Below, piece after piece: positions 35,202-44,344 of a stretch of 60,072 bases of DNA. Positions within the stretch are counted from its first letter, which is position 1. Every line of letters starts with the position of its first letter. This DNA comes from an uncultured Alphaproteobacteria bacterium (GTDB lineage Bacteria; Pseudomonadota; Alphaproteobacteria; Micavibrionales; Micavibrionaceae). The translations under genes and the position numbers were made by a program. Location of the stretch: assembly GCA_937923625.1 (NCBI GenBank), contig CALDTV010000012.1, forward strand, positions 1 to 60,072, in the 5' to 3' direction. The notes under the pieces are model-generated. The model searched no databases. It was not told the DNA's origin and saw nothing but the letters and a program-made list of their open reading frames with translations.

Positions 35202-35233
35202 ACTTTGCGGAACTTAGCGCCCTTTGCGTTAAT
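35202..35233. repeat. Right inverted-repeat arm of the GxxExxY cassette
   Basis: The 32-base counterpart of 34759-34792 in opposite orientation, beginning ACTTTGCGGAACTTAGC and ending TTTGCGTTAAT. It starts one base after the GxxExxY stop codon and ends 28 bases before the gap ATG. I found no target-site duplication outside the arms. Confidence 0.8.
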
Positions 35234-35261
35234 AATTTTTAATTTAAGGAGAAAAGCATCA

Positions 35262-36296
35262 ATGACTATCAAAGTAGCAATTAACGGTTTTGGCCGTATC
35301 GGACGGAATACCTTACGCGCCCTATTCGAATCTGGTCGTGATGACATTGAAGTTGTTGCGATTAATGATCTTGCGCCGCTCGCGACCAATAAGCATCTTT
35401 TAAAATATGACTCCGTTCATGGGGCTTTTGGCTTTGATGTTGAAACAGTGGATGAAGACACGATCATCGTTGATGGCAAGAATATTGATGTTTGTCAGGA
35501 GCGCAATCCCGCCGACCTTCCATGGGGCAAAATGGGCGTTGATATTGTGTTTGAATGTACAGGAATTTTCACCTCCCGCGAAAAGGCCGCGATGCATATC
35601 CAAGCGGGCGCAAAAAAAGTGCTTATCTCTGCGCCGAGTGGTGATGCTGACATCATGACTGTTTATGGCGTGAATTCGGATAAAATTACGGCGGAGCATG
35701 AAATTGTTTCTAACGCGTCCTGCACCACAAACTGCCTTGCGCCAATGGCCAAAGCGTTGAACGATGCCATTGGTATTGAAAGCGGTTTTATGACGACCAT
35801 TCACTCTTATACAGGCGATCAACGTATTGTTGATACGGCGCATGGTGATTTGCACCGTGCCCGTGCAGGTGCCGTGAACATGATTCCAACTTCAACCGGT
35901 GCGGCCAAGGCCGTGGGTAAGGTGTTGCCAGAATTAAACGGTAAGTTGGATGGCGTATCGATGCGCGTCCCTACACCCAATGTGTCTGTAGTTGATTTTA
36001 AATTTACTTCATCAAAGCCAACAACTGTCGAAGAAGTGAATAAAGCCATTGTCGCTGCGGCTGGTGGTGATTTGGATGGCGTGCTTGGTACGTATGATGA
36101 GCCATTGGTTTCTGGTGATTTTAACCACAACCCGTTGTCTTCTATTTTTGCGGTCAACGAAACCAAGATCATTGGTGGTAATCTTGTACGCGTCATGAGT
36201 TGGTACGACAATGAATGGGGTTTCTCAAACCGTATGTTAGACACCGCCCGTAAAATGCATGAAGTCGGTTACGCGGCTAAATCAAAAGCGGCATAA
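35262..36296 (+). CDS. gap: Glyceraldehyde-3-phosphate dehydrogenase
   Basis: A 344-residue NAD(P)-dependent enzyme. NAD-binding [13 protein letters not shown] is at the start and the catalytic cysteine Cys154 is in [33 protein letters not shown] and [12 protein letters not shown] are characteristic. A strong AAGGAG precedes the ATG at 35262. The frame opens 19 codons earlier, inside the right repeat arm, and those codons are not needed. It is followed after 10 bases by the aldolase gene; pgk is not between them. Confidence 0.97.
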   Translation: MTIKVAINGFGRIGRNTLRALFESGRDDIEVVAINDLAPLATNKHLLKYDSVHGAFGFDVETVDEDTIIVDGKNIDVCQERNPADLPWGKMGVDIVFECTGIFTSREKAAMHIQAGAKKVLISAPSGDADIMTVYGVNSDKITAEHEIVSNASCTTNCLAPMAKALNDAIGIESGFMTTIHSYTGDQRIVDTAHGDLHRARAGAVNMIPTSTGAAKAVGKVLPELNGKLDGVSMRVPTPNVSVVDFKFTSSKPTTVEEVNKAIVAAAGGDLDGVLGTYDEPLVSGDFNHNPLSSIFAVNETKIIGGNLVRVMSWYDNEWGFSNRMLDTARKMHEVGYAAKSKAA

Positions 36297-36306
36297 GGAG
36301 AAAGAC

Positions 36307-37218
36307 ATGAATACAGAACAACTCAACAAAATCAAAAATGGTAAGGGCTTTATTGCCGCGCTCGATCAATCTGGTGGGTCAACACCCAAAGCGTTAAAAG
36401 CGTACGGCGTTGAAGAAAGCGGATATAATGGCGAAGCCGAAATGTTCGCTAAAGTGCATGAAATGCGTGCGCGTATCATTACCTCTCCTGAATTTAATGG
36501 CGATAAAATCCTTGGCGCGATTTTGTTTGAAAAAACTATGGATGGTGACATTGAAGGCAAGCCAACGGCAACCTTCCTCTGGGAGGAGCTTAACGTTGTT
36601 CCTTTCTTGAAAATCGACAAAGGTTTGGCGGATGAAGCTGATCAAGTTCAAATCATGAAGCCTATGCCAGAATTAGATGCGCTTTTAAAACGTGCGGTTG
36701 CGGCGGGTATTTTTGGGACTAAAATGCGCTCCGTCATTAACGGCGCAAATGCGGCGGGTATTGCAAACGTGGTCGAACAGCAATTCGATATTGGTAAACA
36801 AATCATCGCGGCAGGTCTTGTGCCAATTATCGAGCCAGAAGTGTCGATTGGCAATAGTGATAAGGCCGAATGTGAAGCCATCATGAAAGCTGAAATACTT
36901 AAACAGCTTGATGCTTTAAACGATGATCAGCTTGTTATGCTGAAGCTAACACTTCCTGAAGAAGCAAACTTTTACAGTGATTTGATCGCGTATAAAAACG
37001 TTCTTCAGGTTGTGGCACTTTCGGGGGGCTATGACATTGAAGAAGCCTGTACGCGTTTATCACAAAATGATGGAATGATCGCCAGCTTCTCTCGCGCCCT
37101 TAGCCAAGATTTACGTGCACAACAAAGCGATGATGAATTTAACGCGGCACTTAAAACGGCAATTGATAAGATCTTTGCCGCATCAATGGCTGGTAACGGC
37201 ACAGCCAAAGCGGCGTAA
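36307..37218 (+). CDS. fda: Fructose-bisphosphate aldolase class I (Fda type)
   Basis: A 303-residue aldolase beginning [20 protein letters not shown]. Features [34 protein letters not shown] and [14 protein letters not shown] match the single-domain class I enzymes such as staphylococcal Fda, as I remember them. It cleaves fructose-1,6-bisphosphate through a lysine Schiff base without metal. RBS AAGGAGAAA precedes the ATG; an in-frame start at 36259 would overlap gap. Many Alphaproteobacteria use a class II aldolase after pgk here, so this is a notable choice. Confidence 0.94.
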   Translation: MNTEQLNKIKNGKGFIAALDQSGGSTPKALKAYGVEESGYNGEAEMFAKVHEMRARIITSPEFNGDKILGAILFEKTMDGDIEGKPTATFLWEELNVVPFLKIDKGLADEADQVQIMKPMPELDALLKRAVAAGIFGTKMRSVINGANAAGIANVVEQQFDIGKQIIAAGLVPIIEPEVSIGNSDKAECEAIMKAEILKQLDALNDDQLVMLKLTLPEEANFYSDLIAYKNVLQVVALSGGYDIEEACTRLSQNDGMIASFSRALSQDLRAQQSDDEFNAALKTAIDKIFAASMAGNGTAKAA

Positions 37219-37225
37219 GTTTTAT

Positions 37226-37786
37226 ATGTTAAAATTAATCAAATCCAAAAAAGCCCTTCTTGTCATGGCGGTTGTAACCATTCTCGGCTGGGCTGGTTTT
37301 CAGGTTAGTGAGCAGAAGGTGACGCAAGTTGTCGACATGGCAATGAGTGCGACGGGGAATGATGAAACGGGGCAAGAAACCCGACAGGCCACTGTTGCTG
37401 ATGAACAGAGCAGAGAAAGTTTTAATGACACTCCCCCTCAATCCGTTACGCAGGATTTTAATAAAGCGAGTGCTATCTCCCCCGCCCGCCGTACGCATAT
37501 TCTCTATGGTGATGCGACAGGGGGCGGTCATTTATTTGGGCAAAATAAGCCCTGTAAATCCGAATTTCCAAAACATTGGAGCGAAGAGGTCATTATCAAA
37601 GAGGTTGATCTTATCGCCGCGAATGATAATCTTAATTGGGAACAGCAACGTAATGGCTATTATGTCACCGAACAACAAGTTGGCACAGTCAAAGTGCGTG
37701 TTGTGAAAGGGCGTGACAATAAAAACGTTATTACTGCCTACCCTACCAATGTGCGGCGCAATCCCTGCCCTGCAAATGATCGTTAA
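37226..37786 (+). CDS. Membrane-anchored EndoU-type nuclease
   Basis: A 186-residue protein: an N-terminal hydrophobic anchor or signal (about 8-26), a Thr/Gln/Glu linker (to about 85), and a compact C-terminal domain with the bacterial EndoU pattern RTHILYGD, GGGHLFG, FPKHWSEE, VRVVKGRDNKNVITAYPT. Candidate catalytic residues are His91 and His102, with Thr170 and Tyr172. Bacterial EndoU domains are usually the toxic tips of large polymorphic toxins and cut RNA, for instance tRNA anticodon loops. Here the domain is free-standing and outward facing, with no large delivery protein. The start at 37226 is 7 bases after the aldolase stop. Confidence 0.82.
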   Translation: MLKLIKSKKALLVMAVVTILGWAGFQVSEQKVTQVVDMAMSATGNDETGQETRQATVADEQSRESFNDTPPQSVTQDFNKASAISPARRTHILYGDATGGGHLFGQNKPCKSEFPKHWSEEVIIKEVDLIAANDNLNWEQQRNGYYVTEQQVGTVKVRVVKGRDNKNVITAYPTNVRRNPCPANDR

Positions 37787-37819
37787 GATTTATAATTATT
37801 CAATAAAAGGAAACTACAA

Positions 37820-38203
37820 ATGACAAAAATATTATCAATTCTGGCTTTAGCAGCCTTTCTTATGATTGCCGCCCCATCAACATCCATGTCGCATTGCGGT
37901 GTTTGCGAAGCATCACAGCATAAAGGCGGCGAGATGAAGCCTTGTACGAAATGTGTGGATGCGGGCAAGACATGCGATTGTGCCCATAAGAAGCATGATA
38001 AAAAGCATAAAGAAAAAACATGTGGAAGCTGTAAAGATGGTATGAAACATGGCCATGGCAAAAAGCCTTGCAAAGTTTGCGAACAAAACGACAAACGTTT
38101 TGAAATGGATAAAGAAATGACCAAAGGAAAACAGAACTTTGGCGAAAAAGGGACATACCGCGTTCAATCCCGCGGCCCAGCCAATACAGGTTATAACGAA
38201 TAA
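37820..38203 (+). CDS. Secreted cysteine/histidine/lysine-rich small protein
   Basis: A 127-residue protein with a signal peptide (1-22) and a mature part holding four CxxC motifs (CGVC, CTKC, CGSC, CKVC) plus CDC, ten cysteines in all, among many His and Lys residues. It probably binds metal in the periplasm, or is disulfide-rich. It lies 33 bases after the EndoU gene and before a terminator, so the two are likely one transcript. An immunity role for the EndoU is possible but unsupported. I recognise no family. Confidence 0.75.
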   Translation: MTKILSILALAAFLMIAAPSTSMSHCGVCEASQHKGGEMKPCTKCVDAGKTCDCAHKKHDKKHKEKTCGSCKDGMKHGHGKKPCKVCEQNDKRFEMDKEMTKGKQNFGEKGTYRVQSRGPANTGYNE

Positions 38204-38225
38204 GATTTATGACATGATGAATTTA

Positions 38226-38266
38226 AACACCCTCGATAAGGTTAAATCCTTTTCGGGGGTGTTTTT
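38226..38266 (+). terminator. Intrinsic terminator after the EndoU/Cys-rich pair
   Basis: AACACCC (38226-38232) pairs with GGGTGTT (38257-38263), with an inner TCGATAAGG/CCTTTTCGG extension and a T tail to 38266. It ends the plus-strand unit that faces epmA. Confidence 0.8.
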
Positions 38267-39281
38267 ATATATCACACCATAAAACATCCTGAATATTCTC
38301 CGCGCCAGTGGTCAGCATCACAAGGCGATCAATTCCAAGCGCTATTCCACCGCTTGGGGGCAAGCCATGCTCTAAGGCGGCTATAAAATCCTCATCAAGC
38401 GGGTAACGCTCGCCATAGAGGCGCTCTTTTTCATCCATTTCGATATGATAGCGTTTACGTTGCTCTGCCGCATCTGTCAGCTCTGAAAAGGCATTGGCCA
38501 GCTCTATACCGCAAACATACAACTCAAAACGTTCGGCAAAACGCGGATCGTCGGCTTTAGGCTTTGACAGACTCGCCATGGATATAGGGTAATCACACAA
38601 AAATGTTAGCTGCCCTATTCCTAGTTGCGGTTCAATTTTCTCATCCATAACACGAAAAAATAGATCATCCCACCCATCATCCTCAGCTGTATGAAGCCCT
38701 AAGGCTTTGACTTCACGATGAAATCCTTCTTTATCCTCTAAATAATCCACAAGCTGAATATTGGCATAGCGTTTAAATGCTTCGCATACCGTCAAATGCT
38801 CCCAATCTTTAAACGGATCACAGGACAAATTTTTATAATTAAATTCATTTTTCGCCGCCGCGATAGCGCAAGCCCGCAACAACTCCACGCAATCAGCCAT
38901 GATGTCCGTATAATCGGCTTGCGTGCGATACCATTCAATCATTGCAAATTCTGGTACATGCCTAGTTGAGCCCTCGGCATTACGAAACACATGGCAGATT
39001 TGATAAATCTTACTCATGCCTGCCACCATCAGTTTTTTCATCGCAAATTCGGGGCTGGTGTGAAGATAGACGGTTTCTTTAATGTTGCCATCAACACCCC
39101 TTAAATCCGTCGCAAAAGCACGAATATGCGTATCAATCACGGGGCAAACCTGCAAAATTGGTGTTTCGACTTCATCAAAGCTATGTGAGTCAAAATAACC
39201 CCGTATGGCCTTTATAATCACTTGCCGCGTTTTTAAATTGGCCTTTTTTGATGCAAAATTTTCAGGAATCCACCAATTCAT
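38265..39281 (-). CDS. epmA: EF-P beta-lysylation protein EpmA
   Basis: A 338-residue paralogue of class II lysyl-tRNA synthetase lacking the N-terminal anticodon-binding domain. Class II motifs: RQVIIKAIRGYFDSH with VETPILQ, HTSPEFAMKKLMVAG then CHVFRNAEGSTRHVPEFAMIEW, and the C-terminal GIALGIDRLVMLTTGAENIQD. EpmA attaches (R)-beta-lysine to EF-P, and the target gene efp is at 3525-4091. EpmB and EpmC are not in the window. Confidence 0.93.
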   Translation of the reverse strand: MNWWIPENFASKKANLKTRQVIIKAIRGYFDSHSFDEVETPILQVCPVIDTHIRAFATDLRGVDGNIKETVYLHTSPEFAMKKLMVAGMSKIYQICHVFRNAEGSTRHVPEFAMIEWYRTQADYTDIMADCVELLRACAIAAAKNEFNYKNLSCDPFKDWEHLTVCEAFKRYANIQLVDYLEDKEGFHREVKALGLHTAEDDGWDDLFFRVMDEKIEPQLGIGQLTFLCDYPISMASLSKPKADDPRFAERFELYVCGIELANAFSELTDAAEQRKRYHIEMDEKERLYGERYPLDEDFIAALEHGLPPSGGIALGIDRLVMLTTGAENIQDVLWCDI

Positions 39282-39408
39282 TCATTCTCTTTCTTTTTTT
39301 AGTCGTCCCGCAAAAACCTTAATAAACGGGCAAATAATTCTGCGTGTAAGGCCACCATATCCTAGCCCCCTTTTTAATTATTAGGGCGTTTCAACACAAG
39401 AAAAGGCT

Positions 39409-39437
39409 TGTTTTTCACCGAATCTGTCGGTATAAAC
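39409..39437 (+). promoter_or_regulatory. Candidate promoter of rpmE
   Basis: TTGTTT (39409-39414), 17-base spacer, TATAAA (39432-39437). Start would be near 39444, leaving a short leader to the ATG at 39467. The -35 overlaps a small ACAAG/CTTGT hairpin. Confidence 0.5.
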
Positions 39438-39466
39438 ACTCCAGAATTTAAAAAGGATACACGACC

Positions 39467-39715
39467 ATGAAAGCTGATACGCACCCTGATTACCACGAAA
39501 TCACGATTGTGATGACAGATGGAACAGAATTTAAAACGAAATCGACTTACGGTAAAGAAGGCGATGTCATGAAGTTGGACGTCGATCCCTTAACACACCC
39601 CGCATGGCAAGGTGGAACAGGCCAAGTGATTGAGAAAGGCCAACTTGATAAGTTCGAGAGCAAGTATGGCTCGTTTCTATCTGCTGGCGCAGGTACAAAA
39701 AAAGAAGGTAAATAA
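39467..39715 (+). CDS. rpmE: Large-subunit ribosomal protein bL31
   Basis: An 82-residue protein: HPDYHEITIVMTDGTEFKTKS, STYGKEGDVMKLDVDP and HPAWQGGTGQ. It has no cysteines, so it belongs to the zinc-free form usual in Alphaproteobacteria. RBS AAGGAT precedes the ATG and a strong terminator follows, so it is probably monocistronic. Confidence 0.95.
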   Translation: MKADTHPDYHEITIVMTDGTEFKTKSTYGKEGDVMKLDVDPLTHPAWQGGTGQVIEKGQLDKFESKYGSFLSAGAGTKKEGK

Positions 39716-39748
39716 GACGCTTAAGCGCTCTTCTTCAACCACAAATTC

Positions 39749-39773
39749 AGGCCGCTTCATGCGGCCTTTTTTT
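39749..39773 (+). terminator. Intrinsic terminator of rpmE
   Basis: AGGCCGC (39749-39755), loop TTCAT, GCGGCCT (39761-39767), then T to 39773. A perfect 7-base GC-rich stem. Confidence 0.92.
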
Positions 39774-39881
39774 ATTTGTAATATCTTTGAAAATTATAAA
39801 AAGACTTTGCTGATTTTTTTATAATCTATAATAAAAAATTTATTTGAATTTTATGAGGCATAATTTTTTTGAGGCTTTTTT

Positions 39882-40286
39882 TTATGGAAGCACTGCTGCA
39901 GGCTCCTTGGCTGTGTTCCCTTTTGAGCTATGCGCCGTTTGAAGGACGCCAGTTCGTTTCTCAATTAAATATATTGCCGTCTCAGCAAATGCCTGTTTTA
40001 ACGCAGGGGATAGATTTTTATATTTTTCAGTTAACTTTGCTGCGATAGCTTCAAATGGCATTAAATCTAGATCTGCTTCTTCTGCAGATGCCGCTATATC
40101 GTTGGCAAAACTGATCAGTTTGAATCTTTTCCCACTCACAGGGTCTTTTAAGCTACCTGTTTTTGCAACAATTTGAAAACTTGTTCGGGGAATGATAGCG
40201 TACGTGACATCTGCTTTTCGATAAGCTTCTTCTGTCCCATCCCAAGCTTTGCAATTTACAACACGCTCATAATTTATACTTTTCAT
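39882..40286 (-). CDS. Hypothetical cytoplasmic protein
   Basis: A 134-residue protein starting MKSINYERVVNCKAWDGTEE. No signal peptide or membrane segment is visible. Middle part YAIIPRTSFQIVAKTGSLKDP and a helical acidic C-terminal half (AEEADLDLMPFEAIAAKL). I recognise no family or catalytic motif. The open frame runs three codons further (from a TTG). It lies 43 bases before the end of valS on the same strand; whether they share a transcript is unclear. Confidence 0.6.
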   Translation of the reverse strand: MKSINYERVVNCKAWDGTEEAYRKADVTYAIIPRTSFQIVAKTGSLKDPVSGKRFKLISFANDIAASAEEADLDLMPFEAIAAKLTEKYKNLSPALKQAFAETAIYLIEKRTGVLQTAHSSKGNTAKEPAAVLP

Positions 40287-40329
40287 AGCGCCCAAGATAA
40301 TTAAGGTAAATCATTATGTCAATAAAAAT

Positions 40330-42981
40330 TTACGCGGCGTCTAGCTGTTTTAGCGCCAGCCCTAATTTTTCTTGTTTCTCACGATCTTGCTCGACAATAC
40401 CTTTTTTCTCGGTGATGATTTCTTCGGGGGCATTTGCGACGAAGTTTTTATTTTCTAACTGCGCGGAGATTTTTTGGATGTTCTCCTCCAGCTTTGAAAT
40501 TTCTTTCTTTAAACGCTCACGCTCTTGAACCAAATCAATCAAATCCGCAATTGGTAACGCATAGGTTGCTTCGCGAATGATTGTTTTAATTGCACCTTTT
40601 GGTGTTTCGGAGGCACTGGCATCAATTGATGAGAGGCGCGCCATTTGTTGTATCATGGCCGCATATTTAGCTAAATTTTCCTGCGTTTGTGTATTAGCAT
40701 CCATCACTAGCAGAGCAATTTCTGCCTTGGCGGGTACATTCATATCTGCACGGATGGAGCGTATTTCACCAATTAAAGCCTGCACCCATTCAATCTCTGC
40801 CTTGGCGGCATCATTTTGAAGGTTTGCTTCGTAAGTCGGCCATTCACCGCTTAACAAAGTTGTGCCATCTGCACGCTTTGCGATAGAGGCATAAAGTTCC
40901 TCTGTAATATACGGCATGAAAGGGTTTAACAGCGTCAAAATTTGATCCAGCACCCAGCCTGTCGTACCACGCACTTCGTCTTTAAGCGCGTCATCATCGC
41001 CAGCCAAAAGCGGTTTGGTGAATTCCAAATACCAATCACAGAACGTGCCCCATACAAATTGATACACAGCATTGGCGGCATCATTAAAACGATAAGCCTC
41101 AAGCGCCTTATCAATAGCTTCTTTGCATTCGACAACGCTGTGAATGATCCATTGATTGGTTGGATTTTTGACGTTTGATGGGTCAAAATCTGCCTGCGGC
41201 AAACATTCATTCATTTCACAAAAGCGCGTTGCATTCCAAAGTTTGGTCGCGAAGTTACGATAGCCCGCAACGCGGTCTTCGGAGAGGCGAACATCCCTGC
41301 CCTGCGCCGCCATTGCCGTCAAACAAAAACGCAAAGAATCCGCACCATATTGATCAATCAAATCGAGCGGATTAATCACATTGCCTTTCGATTTCGACAT
41401 TTTTGCGCCGTTTTTATCCCGCACAAGCGCGTGGATATATACTTTTTTAAACGGTACATCACCCATGAAGTGCATGCCCATCATCATCATCCGCGCCACC
41501 CAGAAGAAAATAATATCAAACCCCGTAATAAGCGTATCACCAGGGTAATATTTATTCAGTTCAGGCGTTTTTTCTGGCCAACCTAATGTTGAAAACGGCC
41601 ATAAGGCAGAAGAAAACCATGTATCAAGAACATCTTCATCTTGGGTTATTTTAACGCCTGCGCCCGCTTGCGCTTGCGCTTCTTCGATGCTTTCAGCAAC
41701 ATAAATATTACCAGCCTCATCATACCAAGCAGGAATTTGATGTCCCCACCATAGCTGGCGCGAGATACACCATGGCTGAATGTTATTCATCCATTCAAAA
41801 TAGGTATTCTCCCAATTTTTCGGGACAAATTCGGTTTTGCCCGTTTTCACCGCCTCAATCGCGGGTTGTGCCAAGGTTTTGGCATCAACATACCATTGAT
41901 CCGTTAGATAAGGTTCAATGACCACGCCGGAACGGTCGCCATAAGGCACTTGGTGGGTATGCTTTTCTACTTTAACAAGAAACTCTAAATCATCTAAATC
42001 TTTGATGATTTTCTTTCTGGCCTCGAAACGATCTAGCCCGACATACTCGTCTGGGCAATTCTCGTTCATTTTACCATCGGGGGTCATCAGGTTAATCAAT
42101 TGAATGTCTTTATCGGGGTGACGCTTGGCGACCTCAAAGTCATTATAATCATGGGCGGCGGTAATTTTCACCGCACCAGAGCCAAATTCAGATTCCACAT
42201 ATTCATCCGCAATGATGGGTATAATACGGTTACAAACAGGCACTACCGCGAATTTGCCCACTAGATCCGTATATTTTTCATCCTCTGGATGCACCGCAAT
42301 CGCCCCATCGGCCAAAATGGTTTCTGGGCGCGTGGTGGCAATATTGATAAAACCGCTGCCATCTTCAAGCGGATATTGAACGTGATACAGCTTGCCTTTG
42401 ATTTCTTTATGTTCAACTTCGATATCGGACACAGCCGTTTGGAACTTAGGATCCCAATTCACAAGGCGTTTATCACGGTAAATCAGCCCTTCTTTATGAA
42501 GCTGAACAAATACTTTTTTAACCGCGGTCGATAATCCCTCATCCATCGTGAAGCGCTCGCGCGCCCAATCAGGGGTTGTGCCGAGGCGCTTTTGTTGACC
42601 AATAATCGTCCCGCCAGACTCCTCTTTCCATTCCCAAACTTTTTTGATGAACGCATCGCGCCCCATGTCACGACGGTCAAGGCCATCTTCGCCTAATTGA
42701 CGCTCAACCACCATTTGTGTCGCAATGCCCGCATGATCCAAACCTGGTTGCCAGAGCGTATCTTTGCCCTTCATACGGTTCCACCGCACCAAAATATCAT
42801 GCAACGTACAGTTCAGCGCGTGCCCCATGTGCAAACTGCCCGTCACATTGGGCGGCGGCATCATAATAGCAAATGGCTGATTATTACTGGTCGGGTCGCA
42901 TTTAAAGTCGCCAGATTTATCCCATTCTGTGTAATGACGCGCTTCGATATCTTTGGGGCTAAAGGTTTTTTCTAAGGGCAT
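40330..42981 (-). CDS. valS: Valyl-tRNA synthetase
   Basis: An 883-residue class I synthetase. Signature PPPNVTGSLHMGHALN (HIGH-type), the editing domain with TTRPETILADGAIAVHP, the KMSKSKGNV loop, and a C-terminal coiled coil (QERERLKKEISKLEENIQK) that grips tRNA. It charges tRNA-Val. The valS-popZ-tolC neighbourhood is conserved in Alphaproteobacteria, but here a divergent unknown gene (43118-43738) stands between valS and popZ. Confidence 0.98.
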   Translation of the reverse strand: MPLEKTFSPKDIEARHYTEWDKSGDFKCDPTSNNQPFAIMMPPPNVTGSLHMGHALNCTLHDILVRWNRMKGKDTLWQPGLDHAGIATQMVVERQLGEDGLDRRDMGRDAFIKKVWEWKEESGGTIIGQQKRLGTTPDWARERFTMDEGLSTAVKKVFVQLHKEGLIYRDKRLVNWDPKFQTAVSDIEVEHKEIKGKLYHVQYPLEDGSGFINIATTRPETILADGAIAVHPEDEKYTDLVGKFAVVPVCNRIIPIIADEYVESEFGSGAVKITAAHDYNDFEVAKRHPDKDIQLINLMTPDGKMNENCPDEYVGLDRFEARKKIIKDLDDLEFLVKVEKHTHQVPYGDRSGVVIEPYLTDQWYVDAKTLAQPAIEAVKTGKTEFVPKNWENTYFEWMNNIQPWCISRQLWWGHQIPAWYDEAGNIYVAESIEEAQAQAGAGVKITQDEDVLDTWFSSALWPFSTLGWPEKTPELNKYYPGDTLITGFDIIFFWVARMMMMGMHFMGDVPFKKVYIHALVRDKNGAKMSKSKGNVINPLDLIDQYGADSLRFCLTAMAAQGRDVRLSEDRVAGYRNFATKLWNATRFCEMNECLPQADFDPSNVKNPTNQWIIHSVVECKEAIDKALEAYRFNDAANAVYQFVWGTFCDWYLEFTKPLLAGDDDALKDEVRGTTGWVLDQILTLLNPFMPYITEELYASIAKRADGTTLLSGEWPTYEANLQNDAAKAEIEWVQALIGEIRSIRADMNVPAKAEIALLVMDANTQTQENLAKYAAMIQQMARLSSIDASASETPKGAIKTIIREATYALPIADLIDLVQERERLKKEISKLEENIQKISAQLENKNFVANAPEEIITEKKGIVEQDREKQEKLGLALKQLDAA

Positions 42982-43117
42982 AGGAATGGCTTTATTCTGT
43001 AAGGGTTAACATTGTTAGAATGTTTTAATATCTTCACTTCTAAGTTGCAATATAAGCTTTTCGTTGACAACAGGCTAGTTACCTTTACTTACTTATGTCT
43101 AAAAGAAGGAGATCGTT

Positions 43118-43738
43118 ATGAAATATGAAGAGTTATTAAAAAATTTAGATTTTAGAATGGGCACTGATGCCGTAATTCCTGAGGTTGATGTCAAAGTTGA
43201 GGCATTATCTAAAATTTTTATCCAATATGCCGCAAGTCATGTAGCACAATCTCAAAGGCTTCAAGAAGTTATTGAATTCATGGAAGTTGATGCCGAAGAG
43301 GATGAAACTTATTCGTCCAATCCAACAGCTGTTAAGCTTCTTGAAGATTTTGGCGTTACAGACGGATCAATCATATTTAAAATAGGTAGAACAACAGAGA
43401 CAGCCAAAGAAAAAATTAGTCGCGCTGAACTAGATGATAGAATTATGAAATGTCAGATAGCGATAGAATACGCAAGAGAGGCACTATACGCTCTTAGACA
43501 TGTTGACGCTCAAACAAATCATAAAGGTCGCATAACAATCGCAAGGGACTCGCAAACAGATAATTTTGCGAAACATTGTGATTTAAACAGGCTTTTTGTT
43601 GATAAATTTATGAGGGAGGCTTCGAAAAACGCCCTAAGCGAAGCCCCTAAAGATCGACACAATGATTATGTTCATAGTGTTGGTATGCAAATCATTTCGA
43701 ATGCCGTCAGAGCGCATGGTTACAATTTTAAAGGCTGA
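43118..43738 (+). CDS. Hypothetical protein between valS and popZ
   Basis: A 206-residue soluble-looking protein starting MKYEELLKNLDFRMGTDAVI, with good AAGGAG (43106-43111) before the ATG. It is mostly helical and charged (FIQYAASHVAQSQRLQEVIE, RAELDDRIMKCQIAIEYARE) with no signal peptide. It contains several His (NHKGRIT, KHCDL, RHNDYVHSVGMQ), but I cannot assign a metal site. I recognise no family. It is divergent from valS and converges with popZ, and appears AT-richer than its neighbours, so it may be an insertion. Confidence 0.65.
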   Translation: MKYEELLKNLDFRMGTDAVIPEVDVKVEALSKIFIQYAASHVAQSQRLQEVIEFMEVDAEEDETYSSNPTAVKLLEDFGVTDGSIIFKIGRTTETAKEKISRAELDDRIMKCQIAIEYAREALYALRHVDAQTNHKGRITIARDSQTDNFAKHCDLNRLFVDKFMREASKNALSEAPKDRHNDYVHSVGMQIISNAVRAHGYNFKG

Positions 43739-43759
43739 ATTTTATAGAGGACAGAAAGA

Positions 43760-44344
43760 TCAATCATCCATCGCGCGGCGGGTGAGTTTTTCGATTTCCT
43801 TTTGGACAATACGCTCAACCATGTTTGGTAGATGGTCATCCATCCACTCACGCAACATGGGGTGAAGTGTTTCACGGACAATGTCTTCTAATGTAACGCC
43901 ATCATATGAACGCGAACGTTCAATCGGCATACGGGTTTTTAACTTCCCTAAACTGCCCAAGGCTGCGGCTTGTGCGCCAGAGGACAAAATATCAGACGGA
44001 ACAGGAACTGCGGGCTCATATTCAGGCTCAGGCTCTGCAACAATTTCTGGTTCATCATCCATGTCTTGATAGGCGTCATCAACATCACGCATGTCAATTT
44101 CGATTTCTTCTTGAGGTTCAGGCTCTGGCTCTGGTTCAGGTTCTGGCTCAGGAAGTTCTTCCTCTTGCGCGGCCAAATCATCTTCGGTGAGCTCAAGCAC
44201 ATCATTACTTGAATCTCGCACAGGACTCTCTATAGGATTCTCTTCTTCCTTTTGTTCTTCTTCGTCATCATCAGAAATAATTTGGCGAATAGAAGCCAAA
44301 ATTTCTTCGATGGAAGGTTCCTGATCTGTTGGGTTGTCGGACAT
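43760..44344 (-). CDS. popZ: Polar organizing protein PopZ (DUF2497)
   Basis: A 194-residue protein. The N-terminal helix is EPSIEEILASIRQIISDDD, followed by an acidic, proline-rich disordered linker with a Pro-Glu repeat (PEPEPEPEPEPEP region), and the C-terminal oligomerisation region LEDIVRETLHPMLREWMDD with HLPNMVERIVQKEIEKL. PopZ forms the polar scaffold that anchors centromere and signalling proteins in Alphaproteobacteria. ATG at 44344 matches Caulobacter PopZ better than the ATG at 44365. Confidence 0.93.
   Translation of the reverse strand: MSDNPTDQEPSIEEILASIRQIISDDDEEEQKEEENPIESPVRDSSNDVLELTEDDLAAQEEELPEPEPEPEPEPEPQEEIEIDMRDVDDAYQDMDDEPEIVAEPEPEYEPAVPVPSDILSSGAQAAALGSLGKLKTRMPIERSRSYDGVTLEDIVRETLHPMLREWMDDHLPNMVERIVQKEIEKLTRRAMDD

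Noticed and set aside
35400-35855. 151-codon minus-strand frame
   Set aside because: It is antisense to gap; a shadow of strong codon bias.
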